Below are positions 32,459 to 41,988 of a DNA stretch of 64,000 bases, one piece after another. Numbering within the stretch: the stretch's first letter is position 1; the number at the start of each line of letters is the position of its first letter. A program made the position numbers and the translations under genes. The notes under the pieces are model-generated. The model saw nothing but the letters and a program-made list of their open reading frames with translations, was not told the origin of the DNA and made no database searches. This DNA is from Gammaproteobacteria bacterium UBA3067 (GTDB taxonomy: Bacteria; Pseudomonadota; Gammaproteobacteria; Pseudomonadales; UBA3067), in contig DFBZ01000060.1 in assembly GCA_002366835.1 (NCBI GenBank), forward strand, positions 101,570 to 165,569. Reading direction: 5' to 3'.

Positions 32459-32627
32459 CTAGCAGGCTGTTGAAATTCGCTGAATTGAGTCAGATATAAG
32501 GCAAAATCAAGCGAAAAAGCGGAGTTTACACGTGTAAATGAGTACTTTGAGTGCGATTTTACCGAGAGTAGGCGCCTTAAGCGACGCAGTAGATGGCCAA
32601 GTCAGTAGAATTTCAACAGCCTGCTAG
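32459..32627. mobile_element. MITE-like element with perfect 20-bp inverted ends (169 bp)
   Basis: Left end CTAGCAGGCTGTTGAAATTC, right end its exact reverse complement. Inside is a perfect 14-base palindrome TTTACACGTGTAAA (32525-32538). The sequence type, ending in CAACAGCCTGCTA, is one I recall as a common dispersed intergenic repeat in gammaproteobacteria. It inserts between the barrel-protease gene and yrfG, 34 bases before the yrfG start. It has no coding capacity, although a yrfG-frame extension runs back into it. Confidence 0.85.
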
Positions 32628-32661
32628 AAAAGCCCTGTGGTTTATTAATAGAGGAAACAAA

Positions 32662-33354
32662 ATGCTTAACTGGCAAGACATTGATACCGTATTACTGGAT
32701 ATGGATGGCACCCTGCTGGATTTGCACTTTGACAACTATTTCTGGCTTCAGTACCTGCCTGAAAAATATGCCTCGACACAAAACATTTCACTGGATGACA
32801 GCAAAGAAGCGCTGCGGCAACGCTACCAGAGCCAAAGTGGCAAACTGAATTGGTACTGCCTTGATTTTTGGGGCAAGGAGCTGGCATTAGATATTCTGGA
32901 GCTAAAACGAGACATTCGCCACTTGATCGCGTTCCGGCCCCATACCGAACACTTTCTGAAGCACTTAGAGGCCAACAATAAAAAGCGCATTTTACTCACT
33001 AATGCACACCCAGATAGCCTGCAGCTCAAGCTCGAACACACCCAGCTGCATGAATATCTGGACGTCATACATAGCAGTCATCACTTCAACAAACCCAAAG
33101 AAGACCAGCAATTCTGGCCAGCTTTCCTAAAAAAAGAACACCTGGATATTTCCCGCACGCTGCTTATCGATGACAGCATCGCGGTACTGGATAACGCCCG
33201 CGAATTTGGCTTTCAACACCTCCTTACAATAGGCCAACCGGATAGCCAGCAAGCGCCAAAATCCAACGAAAATTATAAAACCATTCACTGTTTTACCCAT
33301 ATCACGCCAAACACTGGAGATAGCCTGCCTGTCCAGAAGCCAGCATCCCAATGA
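32662..33354 (+). CDS. yrfG: HAD-family GMP/IMP nucleotidase
   Basis: Haloacid-dehalogenase-fold phosphatase; E. coli YrfG dephosphorylates purine 5'-nucleotides. Motif I is LLDMDGTLLDL (nucleophile Asp13, general acid Asp15), motif II LLTNAH, motif III Lys in HHFNKPKEDQQFW, motif IV LLIDDS. 230 aa from the ATG at 32662, chosen for GAGGA 6 bases upstream rather than the 23-codon extension into the repeat element. It overlaps hslR by 4 bases (ATGA), and yrfG-hslR-hslO-pckA follows the E. coli gene order. Confidence 0.92.
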   Translation: MLNWQDIDTVLLDMDGTLLDLHFDNYFWLQYLPEKYASTQNISLDDSKEALRQRYQSQSGKLNWYCLDFWGKELALDILELKRDIRHLIAFRPHTEHFLKHLEANNKKRILLTNAHPDSLQLKLEHTQLHEYLDVIHSSHHFNKPKEDQQFWPAFLKKEHLDISRTLLIDDSIAVLDNAREFGFQHLLTIGQPDSQQAPKSNENYKTIHCFTHITPNTGDSLPVQKPASQ

Positions 33355-33755
33355 CAGAAAAAAACAACCCAGAAACAAGCTCTGTTCGCATCGACAAATG
33401 GCTATGGGCAGCCCGTTTCTTCAAATCCCGCTCCATCGCCCATGATGCCGTCACCGGAGGCAAGGCCCACCTCGCTGGACAGCGCGTCAAAGCCAGTCGG
33501 GCCGTACGAGTCGGCGATACCCTGCAAATACGCCAAGGCTATGACGAAAAAACAATTATTGTCACCGGGCTTTCAGAAAAACGCGTATCAGCCACACTGG
33601 CCGCATTACTTTATGAAGAGACCTCAGAAAGCATCAGTAAAAGAGAGTCCGAGCGGCAACAGCGCCAATCCCTACCTAATCACTCGCCCAGCAAAAGACC
33701 AAACAAAAAAGAACGCCGACAGATAAAAGGCTTTCGCCAGAACAACCAGGACTAA
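33351..33755 (+). CDS. hslR: Heat shock protein 15, S4-domain ribosome rescue factor
   Basis: Hsp15 binds free 50S subunits carrying nascent peptidyl-tRNA and helps their recycling. The S4 RNA-binding domain is at the N-terminus: VRIDKWLWAARFFKSRS then GGKAHLAGQRVKASRAVRVGD. A basic C-terminal tail (RPNKKERRQIKGFRQ) follows. 134 aa is standard. Translationally coupled to yrfG. Confidence 0.95.
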   Translation: MTEKNNPETSSVRIDKWLWAARFFKSRSIAHDAVTGGKAHLAGQRVKASRAVRVGDTLQIRQGYDEKTIIVTGLSEKRVSATLAALLYEETSESISKRESERQQRQSLPNHSPSKRPNKKERRQIKGFRQNNQD

Positions 33756-33931
33756 GTCCTTCAAGCTCGAAAACAGTGTCGTCCAGGCAAATAATCGGGG
33801 GGATTAATCCTCCTCAGCATCTGTGTCCGTTACAAAAAACAGCCGCGTATTCACAGCCTGCACGTTTATCAAACAGTCTAATTTTGGTAGCATCCCTTCC
33901 CCCGAAATGAGATCAGATTTGCATTTATCTT

Positions 33932-34831
33932 ATGAACAACAAAGACTACAGCCAGCGTTTTATTTTTGAAGACCTCGATATCAGAGGAGAGTTTGTTCAC
34001 CTAGAGAGCAGCTATCAGGCCGTCCTGTCAAATGGCGACTACCCTGAAGTCATACAGCGTCTGCTGGGCGAACTGGTCTGCGCATCTGTTCTGCTCAGCT
34101 CCATCCTTAAATATGAAGGTCGTCTCGCGATTCATGCCCAAAGTGAAGGCCCCGTAAAGCTCCTGGTGGCAGAATGCAGTGATAAAAACGGCGTCAGAGC
34201 CATCGCACACTTTGATGAAGAGCGCCTGACAGACTTCGATCAAAACACCCCTTTAAGCGCCTTAATTACCGGCGGACAACTCGCCATCATGATTCAGCCC
34301 GCCAAGGGAAAGCAGTACCAAGGTATCGTCCCCCTTAGTGGTAATACCCTTGCGGAATGCTTAGAAGGTTACTTCGAGCAGTCCGAGCAGCTGCCAACCC
34401 GAATTTACCTTGCAGCGGATCAACAAAAAGCCGGCGGGCTCTTGCTTCAACAACTACCCGGGAGCCCTGACGGCGTAACGGAAGAAGCCAGCAACCAGTG
34501 GGAACACATCACCACACTGGCAAACACTACCCGCTCCCAGGAGCTAACCGAACTCTCTGCAGACACCCTGCTCAGCAGGCTATTTGTAGAAGAAAGCATT
34601 CGCGCCTTTGAAGTTCAGAGTGTCAACTTCCAGTGCCGTTGCTCAAAAGAAAAAACCCGCTTTGCACTTTCCGCCATGAAGCGCCAAGAGCTGGAGGATA
34701 TTCTTGAAAAGAAACAATGCATTGCAGTGGACTGCCAGTTCTGCACCACCCGATACGAGTTTACACGTGACGACCTGAAGCTCCTGGATCAACAAGAAGC
34801 ACCTCAGAACCAGACTGCCACCCTCCACTAA
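33932..34831 (+). CDS. hslO: Redox-regulated chaperone Hsp33
   Basis: Holdase chaperone switched on when four zinc-bound cysteines are oxidised. The C-terminal zinc centre is C235-x-C237 (FQCRCSKEK) and C268-x2-C271 (VDCQFCTTRYEF). The N-terminal chaperone domain has the QRFIFEDLDIRGEFVHL opening. 299 aa is usual. 176 bases separate it from hslR, so it may have its own promoter. Confidence 0.96.
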   Translation: MNNKDYSQRFIFEDLDIRGEFVHLESSYQAVLSNGDYPEVIQRLLGELVCASVLLSSILKYEGRLAIHAQSEGPVKLLVAECSDKNGVRAIAHFDEERLTDFDQNTPLSALITGGQLAIMIQPAKGKQYQGIVPLSGNTLAECLEGYFEQSEQLPTRIYLAADQQKAGGLLLQQLPGSPDGVTEEASNQWEHITTLANTTRSQELTELSADTLLSRLFVEESIRAFEVQSVNFQCRCSKEKTRFALSAMKRQELEDILEKKQCIAVDCQFCTTRYEFTRDDLKLLDQQEAPQNQTATLH

Positions 34832-35227
34832 AACCCATTCAGGCAGGGTACATACTGCCACCCTGAATATGGAGGAGTAAAAGCACCTACAGATGCCAAT
34901 GCACTAAGATTAAGCAAACCTTGTCTTCTTTAGCAATTTCCAATTTTTTTTGGCATAATAAGCGCCCATTTAAACAGATCAAGCGGTCGTGGTGTAAAGA
35001 GAACAGCCTTGAATCTCGGCCACGCGCCTTAACAGGCAACGAAGACCACTATCCAGGTTAGCGCTAGCAGTCTCAACACTGCATAGGAAGTATTCGGGTT
35101 AACACTCACATGGCCGCAAAAATCACCCCAAAATGGTTTGCTCAGCACCTGCACGGAGCAAGCGTTACACGACTTGACCACTCAACCGTAAAATATAGAT
35201 AGCTCAAAGCTAAAGGATCAAATCGCA
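34832..35227. other. Long leader/promoter region of pckA
   Basis: 396 bases without a confident gene. CATAAT at 34954-34959 is a possible -10 box but lacks a good -35. A 30-codon open frame (35110-35202) ends 25 bases before pckA but has no ribosome site. A weak hairpin after hslO (CAGGGT / ACCCTG at 34844-34865) has no T-tract. pckA would have a leader of over 200 bases if the 34954 promoter is used. Confidence 0.35.
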
Positions 35228-36781
35228 ATGACTCGTCACTCAGAAACCCCTTCTGTTTACCAAGATCTCAGCCCAGCGCAGCTTCAGGAACTAGCCATCT
35301 TGCGCGGAGAAGGACGCCTGTCCGACACTGGCGCATTGGTTGTAAATACCGGCGCTCGTACTGGTCGCTCACCGAAAGACCGCTTCATCGTTGACGAGCC
35401 AAGCACTGCCGAGCACATTCACTGGGGCCCAGTAAACCGTCCTTTCCCAACTGACAAATTTGATGCTCTTTGGGAGCGCGTTGAAGAGTTCACCTCCGCA
35501 GACACTGTTTTTAAGGCAGACCTCCACGTCGGTGCCGACCCTGATCACTACCTGGCCGTTAAGGTCAGCACCCAAACTGCTTGGCACAACATGTTCGCCC
35601 AAACCATGTTTATTCGCCCAACGCATTTCAACCCGAAAGGTAAAGAGCCGTGGCAAATTCTGCATGCACCTGAATTCATCTGCGAGCCAGAGCGCGATGG
35701 CACCAACAGCGAAGGCTGCGTCATCATCAACTTTGCCCAGCGCAAAGTACTGCTCGCAGGCATGCGATATGCTGGCGAAATGAAGAAAGCCATGTTCTCT
35801 GTACAGAACTTCCTCCTTCCCGAAAAAAATGTTTTGCCAATGCACTGCGCAGCAAATGTTGGCGAAGATGGCGGGGTTGCATTGTTTTTTGGACTATCAG
35901 GAACCGGAAAAACCACCCTTTCGGCAGACCCTGAGCGCTACTTGATTGGTGACGATGAGCATGGCTGGGACAAAGGCAGCGTGTTCAATATCGAAGGCGG
36001 CTGCTATGCAAAGTGCATTAACCTAAGCAAAAAAAATGAGCCTGTAATCTGGGACGCCATCAAATTCGGCACCGTACTTGAGAATGTAATCGTTGATGAA
36101 GAGGCTCGCACCTCTGATTATAACGATGTATCCCTCACCCAGAATACCCGCGCTGCCTACCCGCTTGAGCACGTAGAAATGCGCCAGGAGGCCAACCGCG
36201 CAGGTGAGCCCAAGCACGTTATCTTCCTGACATGCGACCTGACCGGCGTACTTCCTCCCGTATCCAAGTTAAGTAATGAAGCTGCGGCTTATCACTTTCT
36301 GAGTGGTTACACTGCGCTAGTTGGCAGCACTGAAATCGGCTCATCTGCCGAAATCAAATCCACCTTCAGCACCTGCTTTGGCGCACCCTTCTTCCCCCGC
36401 CCTGCCAAAGATTACGCAGAGTTACTGATAAAACGTATCACTGAGTTCAACTCCAGCGTATTCCTAGTAAATACTGGCTGGACTGGCGGGCCCTACGGCG
36501 AAGGTGAGCGCTTCGACATCCCCACCACACGAGCCATTATTCGCGGTATTCTTACCGGCACCCTTGATAATGTAAAAACCACGCACATTGACAAAATAAA
36601 CCTTGATGTCCCGGTTGCGGTGCACGGTGTAGAAACGGAATTACTGATTCCTCAGAACACCTGGAAAGACCCGAAAGCCTACGAAGAAAAAGCGAACGAC
36701 CTGGCCAAACAGTTCCAGGAAAACTTCGCGAAATACGACGTACCTGAAGAAATCGTTAAAGCCGGCCCTCAAGTCGACTAA
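35228..36781 (+). CDS. pckA: Phosphoenolpyruvate carboxykinase (ATP)
   Basis: Oxaloacetate + ATP to phosphoenolpyruvate + CO2, the first step of gluconeogenesis. The kinase-type P-loop [26 protein letters not shown] (in part [13 protein letters not shown]) and the metal-binding LIGDDEHGW are present, as are the substrate loop [16 protein letters not shown] and the [11 protein letters not shown] signature. 517 aa is usual. CTAAAGGATC sits 8-12 bases before the ATG. With isocitrate lyase in the same window it indicates gluconeogenic growth. Terminator follows. Confidence 0.98.
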   Translation: MTRHSETPSVYQDLSPAQLQELAILRGEGRLSDTGALVVNTGARTGRSPKDRFIVDEPSTAEHIHWGPVNRPFPTDKFDALWERVEEFTSADTVFKADLHVGADPDHYLAVKVSTQTAWHNMFAQTMFIRPTHFNPKGKEPWQILHAPEFICEPERDGTNSEGCVIINFAQRKVLLAGMRYAGEMKKAMFSVQNFLLPEKNVLPMHCAANVGEDGGVALFFGLSGTGKTTLSADPERYLIGDDEHGWDKGSVFNIEGGCYAKCINLSKKNEPVIWDAIKFGTVLENVIVDEEARTSDYNDVSLTQNTRAAYPLEHVEMRQEANRAGEPKHVIFLTCDLTGVLPPVSKLSNEAAAYHFLSGYTALVGSTEIGSSAEIKSTFSTCFGAPFFPRPAKDYAELLIKRITEFNSSVFLVNTGWTGGPYGEGERFDIPTTRAIIRGILTGTLDNVKTTHIDKINLDVPVAVHGVETELLIPQNTWKDPKAYEEKANDLAKQFQENFAKYDVPEEIVKAGPQVD

Positions 36782-36803
36782 AAACAAGCTCATCAGCGAC
36801 CCC

Positions 36804-36841
36804 AAAGCTGCTCATACATAATGAGCAGCTTTCCCGCCTTT
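36804..36841 (+). terminator. Terminator of pckA
   Basis: AAAGCTGCTCAT pairs with ATGAGCAGCTTT around ACATA, 22 bases after the stop codon. The run after it is broken (CCCGCCTTTT), so it is a strong hairpin with a modest T-tract. Confidence 0.75.
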
Positions 36842-37086
36842 TATATCCAGACAAAACATCCCAAGCACCTCCTCGAATCAATCACACGCCTTCAGAAAAA
36901 ACCCTTCTCGCGCCGCCAAGTTTCGTTAAAAAATCATAAAACCCCCTTGCAGCTATTATTAGCCTATAACACTCCGGCTTACACCCCGTCCTTTTTTCAA
37001 CCCCATTTTGTCAGCAACTACCCCACTGCAACCAAGATACCTACACCCGTTCGCCGAATATCTCCCTTCGATGACACTATTACTGA
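36842..37086. other. Gap between pckA and tex
   Basis: About 245 bases up to the tex promoter. An 89-codon frame beginning in the terminator (36821) has low-complexity, non-conserved-looking content and no ribosome site, so I do not call it a gene. Nothing else is seen. Confidence 0.5.
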
Positions 37087-37115
37087 CTGACCCCAGGAAA
37101 GGCTTACGCTATAAT
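37087..37115 (+). promoter_or_regulatory. Sigma-70 promoter of tex
   Basis: -35 CTGACC (37087-37092), 17-base spacer, perfect -10 TATAAT (37110-37115). It lies 57 bases before the tex start codon. Confidence 0.7.
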
Positions 37116-37171
37116 CGAGTCGCTCACCTCAGGCACCCGCAACCCCCGTTAACTTAATAAGTGTTTTCCAG

Positions 37172-39514
37172 ATGACAAGTATCCCTCAGCAAATTGCCCA
37201 AGAATTACAAGTTTCCGAAAAACAGGTCAATGCGGCCATCAAACTCCTCGATGAAGGAGCCACCGTTCCCTTTATCGCTCGTTACCGCAAGGAAGCAACA
37301 GAGGGCCTAACAGACACCCACTTACGCCACCTAGAAGAACGCCTCGTATACCTTCGCGAGCTAGAAGAGAGAAGACAGAGCATTCTCAAAAGTATCGATG
37401 AGCAAGGCAAGCTTGATGACAGACTAAAGAACGAAATTCTTAACGCTGATACAAAAACCCGCCTAGAAGACCTCTACCTCCCCTATAAACAGAAGCGCCG
37501 CACCAAAGCACAAATTGCCCGCGAAGCAGGGCTCACTCCCTTGGCAGAGGCCCTTTACCAAAATCCAGACCTCAGCCCCGAACAAGAAGCAGAGAAATAT
37601 CTCAATAAGGAAATGAAGATAGAAGACACGACTGCTGCACTCGCTGGCGCCAAGCAGATCCTTATGGAAAACTTTAGTGAAGATGCAGACCTGCTGGAAA
37701 AATTAAGAAATGAGCTAAAGGAATGTGGCCAGGTTATCGCTAAAGGCGTTAAAGGAAAAGAAGAAGAAGGGAAGAAATTCAGCAACTACTTCGACCATAT
37801 TGAGGCGGTGAATAAAGTACCCTCCCACCGTGCGCTTGCCATGTTTAGAGGCAGAAAGGCCGGTTTTCTACAAATCAGCATCCAGCACAAAAACCTGACG
37901 GATAGTAGCGACCCCTGCATCGGCCTAATCGCCCAGCACGCACAAATTTCTGACCAGGGCAGAGCAGCTGACGCCTGGCTAAATGAAGCGGTACTCTGGA
38001 CATGGAAAGTCAAACTACACAACCAGATAGAAAGCGAGCTACTCTCCCAGATCAGAGAACGCAGTGACGAAGAGGCCATCAAGGTTTTCGCCAAAAACCT
38101 TGAAGACCTCCTTATGGCCGCTCCTGCTGGTGGGCGCGCCATACTCGGCCTCGACCCTGGTCTAAGAACAGGCGTAAAGGTAGCCGTCACCGACACAACC
38201 GGCGAGCTGCTGGCACACAGCACTATCTTCCCCCACGCCCCGAAAAACCAGTGGCAGCAATCCATTGATAAGCTTGCCCAACTGTGTAAAAAACATCATG
38301 TCGACTTAATCAGCATTGGTAACGGTACTGCTTCGCGGGAAACAGACAAGCTGGCCGGAGATCTCATAAAACAACACCCCGATCTCAAACTGAAAAAGGT
38401 CGTTGTCAGCGAAGCTGGCGCATCGATTTACTCTGCTTCCGAATATGCGGCAAAAGAGTTTCCTGATCTTGACGTTAGCATCAGAGGTGCCGTATCCATC
38501 GCCCGGCGCTTGCAAGACCCACTTGCCGAGCTGGTGAAAATTGATGCGAAATCCATCGGTGTTGGACAGTACCAGCATGACGTTAGCCAGTCTCGTCTCG
38601 CTCGCTCTCTCGACGCAGTGGTTGAGGACTGTGTAAATGCTGTCGGCGTTGATGTGAACACTGCCTCAGCCCCGCTTATGAAACGCGTGGCCGGCCTAAG
38701 CCAAACCATTGCCAATAACATCGTCACATTCCGTTCCAAAAATGGCCCCTTTAAAAATAGAGCGCAGCTGAAACAAATCCCCCGTTTTGGTGAAAAAACC
38801 TTTGAACAATCTGCCGGTTTTCTACGCGTTATAAATGGTGAGAACCCACTGGATGGCTCCGCTGTTCACCCCGAAAGTTACTCCATCGTAGAAAATATCG
38901 CCAAATACTGTGAGCGCCCCGTTGAAAACTTAATCGCCAACGGTGAGGCACTTAAAGCCCTTAACCCGGATGAATTTACAACAGAGAAATTTGGCCTGAT
39001 CACTGTTCAGGACATTCTCTCTGAGCTTGAAAAGCCCGGCCGTGACCCAAGGCCAGAGTTCAAAGCACCTGAGTTTAAAGAGGGCGTTGAAACCCTCAAA
39101 GACCTCAAAGAAGGCATGATTCTAGAGGGCGTAATTACCAATGTCACAAACTTTGGCGCGTTCGTTGATGTCGGCGTACATCAAGATGGCCTAGTACACA
39201 TATCTGCACTGGCGAATAAGTTTGTAAAAGACCCAAGAGAAGTCGTCAAAACGGGGGATATCGTTAAAGTAAAAGTACTTGAGGTGGATATCTCACGCGC
39301 TAGAATCGCTCTCACCATGCGCCTAGAGGAGCAGCCAGAACAAAAGGTTTCAGGCAAACCCGCACAAAACACCAGACCAACCGGAAATAAATCTCGGCCA
39401 AACAAAGCTGGTAAAAGCCAGACTAATACAAATAAGAGCCACACATTACCACCCGGAAAAACCGGCACCATGGCAGACCTTTTTGCCAATGCAAAAACAT
39501 TAAAGAAAAAGTAA
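37172..39514 (+). CDS. tex: Tex-family transcription accessory / RNA-binding protein
   Basis: Cytoplasmic nucleic-acid-binding protein of 780 aa. Domains in order: N-terminal Tex helices (VPFIARYRKEATEGLTD), YqgF-like RNase H fold (ILGLDPGLRTGVKVAVTD), helix-hairpin-helix region (FGEKTFEQSAGFLR), and an S1 RNA-binding domain at about residues 650-720 (GVITNVTNFGAFVDVGVHQDG). A Lys/Ser/Thr-rich tail ends the protein. Needed for toxin expression in Bordetella; the general role is in transcription or ribosome quality control. Own promoter upstream. Confidence 0.96.
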   Translation: MTSIPQQIAQELQVSEKQVNAAIKLLDEGATVPFIARYRKEATEGLTDTHLRHLEERLVYLRELEERRQSILKSIDEQGKLDDRLKNEILNADTKTRLEDLYLPYKQKRRTKAQIAREAGLTPLAEALYQNPDLSPEQEAEKYLNKEMKIEDTTAALAGAKQILMENFSEDADLLEKLRNELKECGQVIAKGVKGKEEEGKKFSNYFDHIEAVNKVPSHRALAMFRGRKAGFLQISIQHKNLTDSSDPCIGLIAQHAQISDQGRAADAWLNEAVLWTWKVKLHNQIESELLSQIRERSDEEAIKVFAKNLEDLLMAAPAGGRAILGLDPGLRTGVKVAVTDTTGELLAHSTIFPHAPKNQWQQSIDKLAQLCKKHHVDLISIGNGTASRETDKLAGDLIKQHPDLKLKKVVVSEAGASIYSASEYAAKEFPDLDVSIRGAVSIARRLQDPLAELVKIDAKSIGVGQYQHDVSQSRLARSLDAVVEDCVNAVGVDVNTASAPLMKRVAGLSQTIANNIVTFRSKNGPFKNRAQLKQIPRFGEKTFEQSAGFLRVINGENPLDGSAVHPESYSIVENIAKYCERPVENLIANGEALKALNPDEFTTEKFGLITVQDILSELEKPGRDPRPEFKAPEFKEGVETLKDLKEGMILEGVITNVTNFGAFVDVGVHQDGLVHISALANKFVKDPREVVKTGDIVKVKVLEVDISRARIALTMRLEEQPEQKVSGKPAQNTRPTGNKSRPNKAGKSQTNTNKSHTLPPGKTGTMADLFANAKTLKKK

Positions 39515-39627
39515 ATAGCGCGAGCAGTCTATCGGGGTTTCTCACTGGTATTTCTGTTAGCACCCATTTTTTCTGCGAGAGTTCTTCTCTCGCGCCCACC
39601 CTTTGGCATTGTTAACGAGTAAATGAT

Positions 39628-41199
39628 TTGAGCGACTTATTTGATCAATATATCAACGGGCTGAGCCAAACGCGGGGCCTGCAGTCTATCCAGGGCATTC
39701 GTCGAGGCATTGAAAAAGAAAGTCTGCGGGTCAGCCCTGATGGACACCTCGCTCAAACTCCCCACCCTCGCGGACTCGGCTCAGCACTCACCCACCCTGC
39801 CATCACCACCGACTACTCCGAAGCACTGCTGGAGCTGATTACACCAGCATTCACACGCATTGAGGAGACCCTGGGCTATCTTAAAAACACGCATATCTTT
39901 ACCTATCAAAACATCCCTGATGAATTACTATGGGTAAACAGCATGCCCTGCATTATGGGTGAAGAACATACAATTCCCATCGCGCAATATGGCTCCTCCA
40001 ACATTGGCAAGATGAAAAGCATTTACCGCAAAGGCCTTGGTCACCGTTATGGGCGTTTAATGCAAACCATATCAGGCATCCACTATAATTTTTCTTTTCC
40101 AGAAGAGTTTTGGCTTCACTACCAGGACGTACTGAAAAACCGCCAGCCGCTGGAAAATTTCACGTCTCAGCAGTACTTTCATTTAATCAGAAACTTTCAG
40201 CGCTTCAGCCCACTGCTTATTTATCTTTTTGGTGCCTCACCAGCAGTATGCGCATCCTTCCTTTCCGGGCGTAGCCATACACTTCAGCAGCACACGTCTC
40301 CCGGCACCTTATACCAACCATTCGCAACCTCATTACGCATGAGTGACCTCGGTTACCAGAACGATACGCAGTCAGGTCTTAATATTTCCTATGACTCAGT
40401 ACAGGACTATGCCGCCACGCTACGCGCTGCCATGGGCACGCCCTACGCTCCTTATGAAAAGTTAAATGCAGGTATCGGGCAAACACCCCAACAACTCAGC
40501 AGCCATATTTTACAGATTGAAAATGAATATTATGGGCAAATCAGGCCAAAACGAAACGCAAAAAGTGGCGAGCGACCCACGACGGCACTGATGCAACGAG
40601 GCGTTGAATATATTGAAATGCGTTGCATCGACCTTAACCCCTTCCTGGACGTTGGGATTGACGCCGAGCAAATGCGCTTTTTAGACAGTTTTGCGCTGTA
40701 TTGCCTGCTGCATCCCAGCCCCCCTTTTGATGCACAAGAACTGAAAGACATTAAGGCAAACAACCAACAGGTCGTCCTGGAAGGTCGAAATCCGCAGGCA
40801 AACTTCCTACTTAACGGAAAACAAAGTTCTATCACAAGCTGGGCGAAAGGAATCTGGCCAGAGCTGGAGGGTATCGCTGAACTGCTCGACCAGGCCCATG
40901 ATAATGGCGAGTTGTACCGCTCTGCCCTGAAAGCCCAACATCAAAAGCTGGAAAACCTTGAGTTAACACCCTCCTCAAGAATTTTGAGAATACTAGAGGA
41001 GGAGAACATCAATTTTTTTGATTTCGCCATCGACAGGGCAGCCCAGAGTGCCAAGGCCTTTCGAGCAAAAAAACTTAAGCCCGGAGATCAGGCGTATTTC
41101 GAGCAATTGGCAAAGACTTCACTCGACCAGCAAGATCTGCTGGAACAACAGAATGAACCACCCTTCGAGACTTACTTACACAACTATCTTAATACGTAG
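39628..41199 (+). CDS. gshA: Glutamate-cysteine ligase, proteobacterial type
   Basis: ATP-dependent formation of gamma-glutamylcysteine, first step of glutathione synthesis. Conserved opening GIRRGIEKESLRVSPDG, ITTDYSEALLELITP, metal/substrate region GIHYNFSFPEEFW and the IEMRCIDLNPF segment. 523 aa is standard. The start is a TTG: the nearby ATG at 39623 hits a stop after two codons, and MSDLFDQYI aligns with the family start. It supplies the glutathione used by adhC. Confidence 0.96.
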   Translation: MSDLFDQYINGLSQTRGLQSIQGIRRGIEKESLRVSPDGHLAQTPHPRGLGSALTHPAITTDYSEALLELITPAFTRIEETLGYLKNTHIFTYQNIPDELLWVNSMPCIMGEEHTIPIAQYGSSNIGKMKSIYRKGLGHRYGRLMQTISGIHYNFSFPEEFWLHYQDVLKNRQPLENFTSQQYFHLIRNFQRFSPLLIYLFGASPAVCASFLSGRSHTLQQHTSPGTLYQPFATSLRMSDLGYQNDTQSGLNISYDSVQDYAATLRAAMGTPYAPYEKLNAGIGQTPQQLSSHILQIENEYYGQIRPKRNAKSGERPTTALMQRGVEYIEMRCIDLNPFLDVGIDAEQMRFLDSFALYCLLHPSPPFDAQELKDIKANNQQVVLEGRNPQANFLLNGKQSSITSWAKGIWPELEGIAELLDQAHDNGELYRSALKAQHQKLENLELTPSSRILRILEEENINFFDFAIDRAAQSAKAFRAKKLKPGDQAYFEQLAKTSLDQQDLLEQQNEPPFETYLHNYLNT

Positions 41200-41255
41200 C
41201 AGGAATGGAGCTCTTAACTGCCATGGCAGGCCGGGTATTCCGCTCAGCCTTTGCA

Positions 41256-41648
41256 TTACTTCTGAATTATAAAGTTGGTAAAGAGCAAATCCTCAATCAT
41301 AGGAGCCCCCTCTTCCTCCTGCAACACTTTCTGAACCGCTTCTAAAGCCTGCTGCCGAAGCCCCTCTTTACCCTCCCTGGTTGTGAGTGCCGCCTCATCC
41401 TGCCGACTAAACAAGGAAACCAACTCACTGCGAATATAGGGTAAATGCCACACCACTCTTTCTTTATCCGAGCTTACAATACGCAGGGATATATCCGACT
41501 TGAAATAACGCAATTTCCCCACCCCACCATAATTGGTGACAATGGACGGTTTAACCTCCAGATAAGAGGTGCTTACTTTTTCTTCTTCCGCCATAGCAAT
41601 AGTGACAAAAACAAAAAAACACCCCAAAAGAACAACTATTTGTCGCAT
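41256..41648 (-). CDS. FliL-like exported protein
   Basis: 130 aa from the ATG at 41648 with GGAGG 7 bases upstream; an 10-codon longer frame lacks support. Signal peptide MRQIVVLLGCFFVFVTIAMA, then a FliL-type domain: YLEVKPSIVTNYGG, RYFKSDISLRI, HLPYIRSELVSLFSRQD, and a C-terminal IEDLLFTNFIIQ. FliL proteins associate with the flagellar stator, but this one is not in a flagellar cluster and has a cleavable-looking signal rather than the usual membrane anchor, so its role is open. Convergent with gshA. Confidence 0.8.
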   Translation of the reverse strand: MRQIVVLLGCFFVFVTIAMAEEEKVSTSYLEVKPSIVTNYGGVGKLRYFKSDISLRIVSSDKERVVWHLPYIRSELVSLFSRQDEAALTTREGKEGLRQQALEAVQKVLQEEEGAPMIEDLLFTNFIIQK

Positions 41649-41988
41649 ATCTATCCTCCAGCTAGCACCCCGCCCCAAACAAACCTTAAACCTAGAAACC
41701 TCAGTTGGGCGCGAAAAAGATGTGCAAGATATTGGCGTGAATAGGGAATTTTAAAAATTCGTGTTCACCTTATTGGTGATGAGAACTTTTTAAAATTTTC
41801 TAGATGCGTCAAGGGCTTGTACAGACTTTCGTGATCCAACTGAGGTTTTTAGGTTAAACCTAGCGGGATAATGAACTGTAAGCATAGTTACAATTACAGA
41901 ATCCTTCCTTACACTTCGTCCCTTAGAAAGCTTGTCACCGAGTTAAAATTATCTTAATGTCATTATTGATGTTAGATGAGGATTAAAA
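41649..41988. other. Divergent region between the FliL-like gene and dsbB
   Basis: 340 bases, no gene. It contains the AT-rich imperfect hairpin at 41746-41800 described separately. TTGTCA at 41932-41937 is a good -35-like box for dsbB, but the matching -10 (TAATGT, 17 bases on) is poor. Confidence 0.4.
41746..41800. repeat. AT-rich imperfect inverted repeat
   Basis: The left arm contains TTTTAAAAATTC then GTTCACC; the right arm has GGTGATGAGAAC then TTTTTAAAATTTTC. The arms pair over about 20 positions with mismatches around a TTATT loop. It could be a regulatory or terminator hairpin, or a degraded repeat element. Confidence 0.5.

Noticed and set aside
35110..35202. 30-codon leader ORF before pckA
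   Set aside because: No ribosome-binding site and no sign of an attenuator; kept only as a note in the gap entry.
36821..37090. 89-codon open frame after pckA
   Set aside because: Starts inside the terminator hairpin, has no ribosome site, and overlaps the tex promoter region; composition does not look coding.
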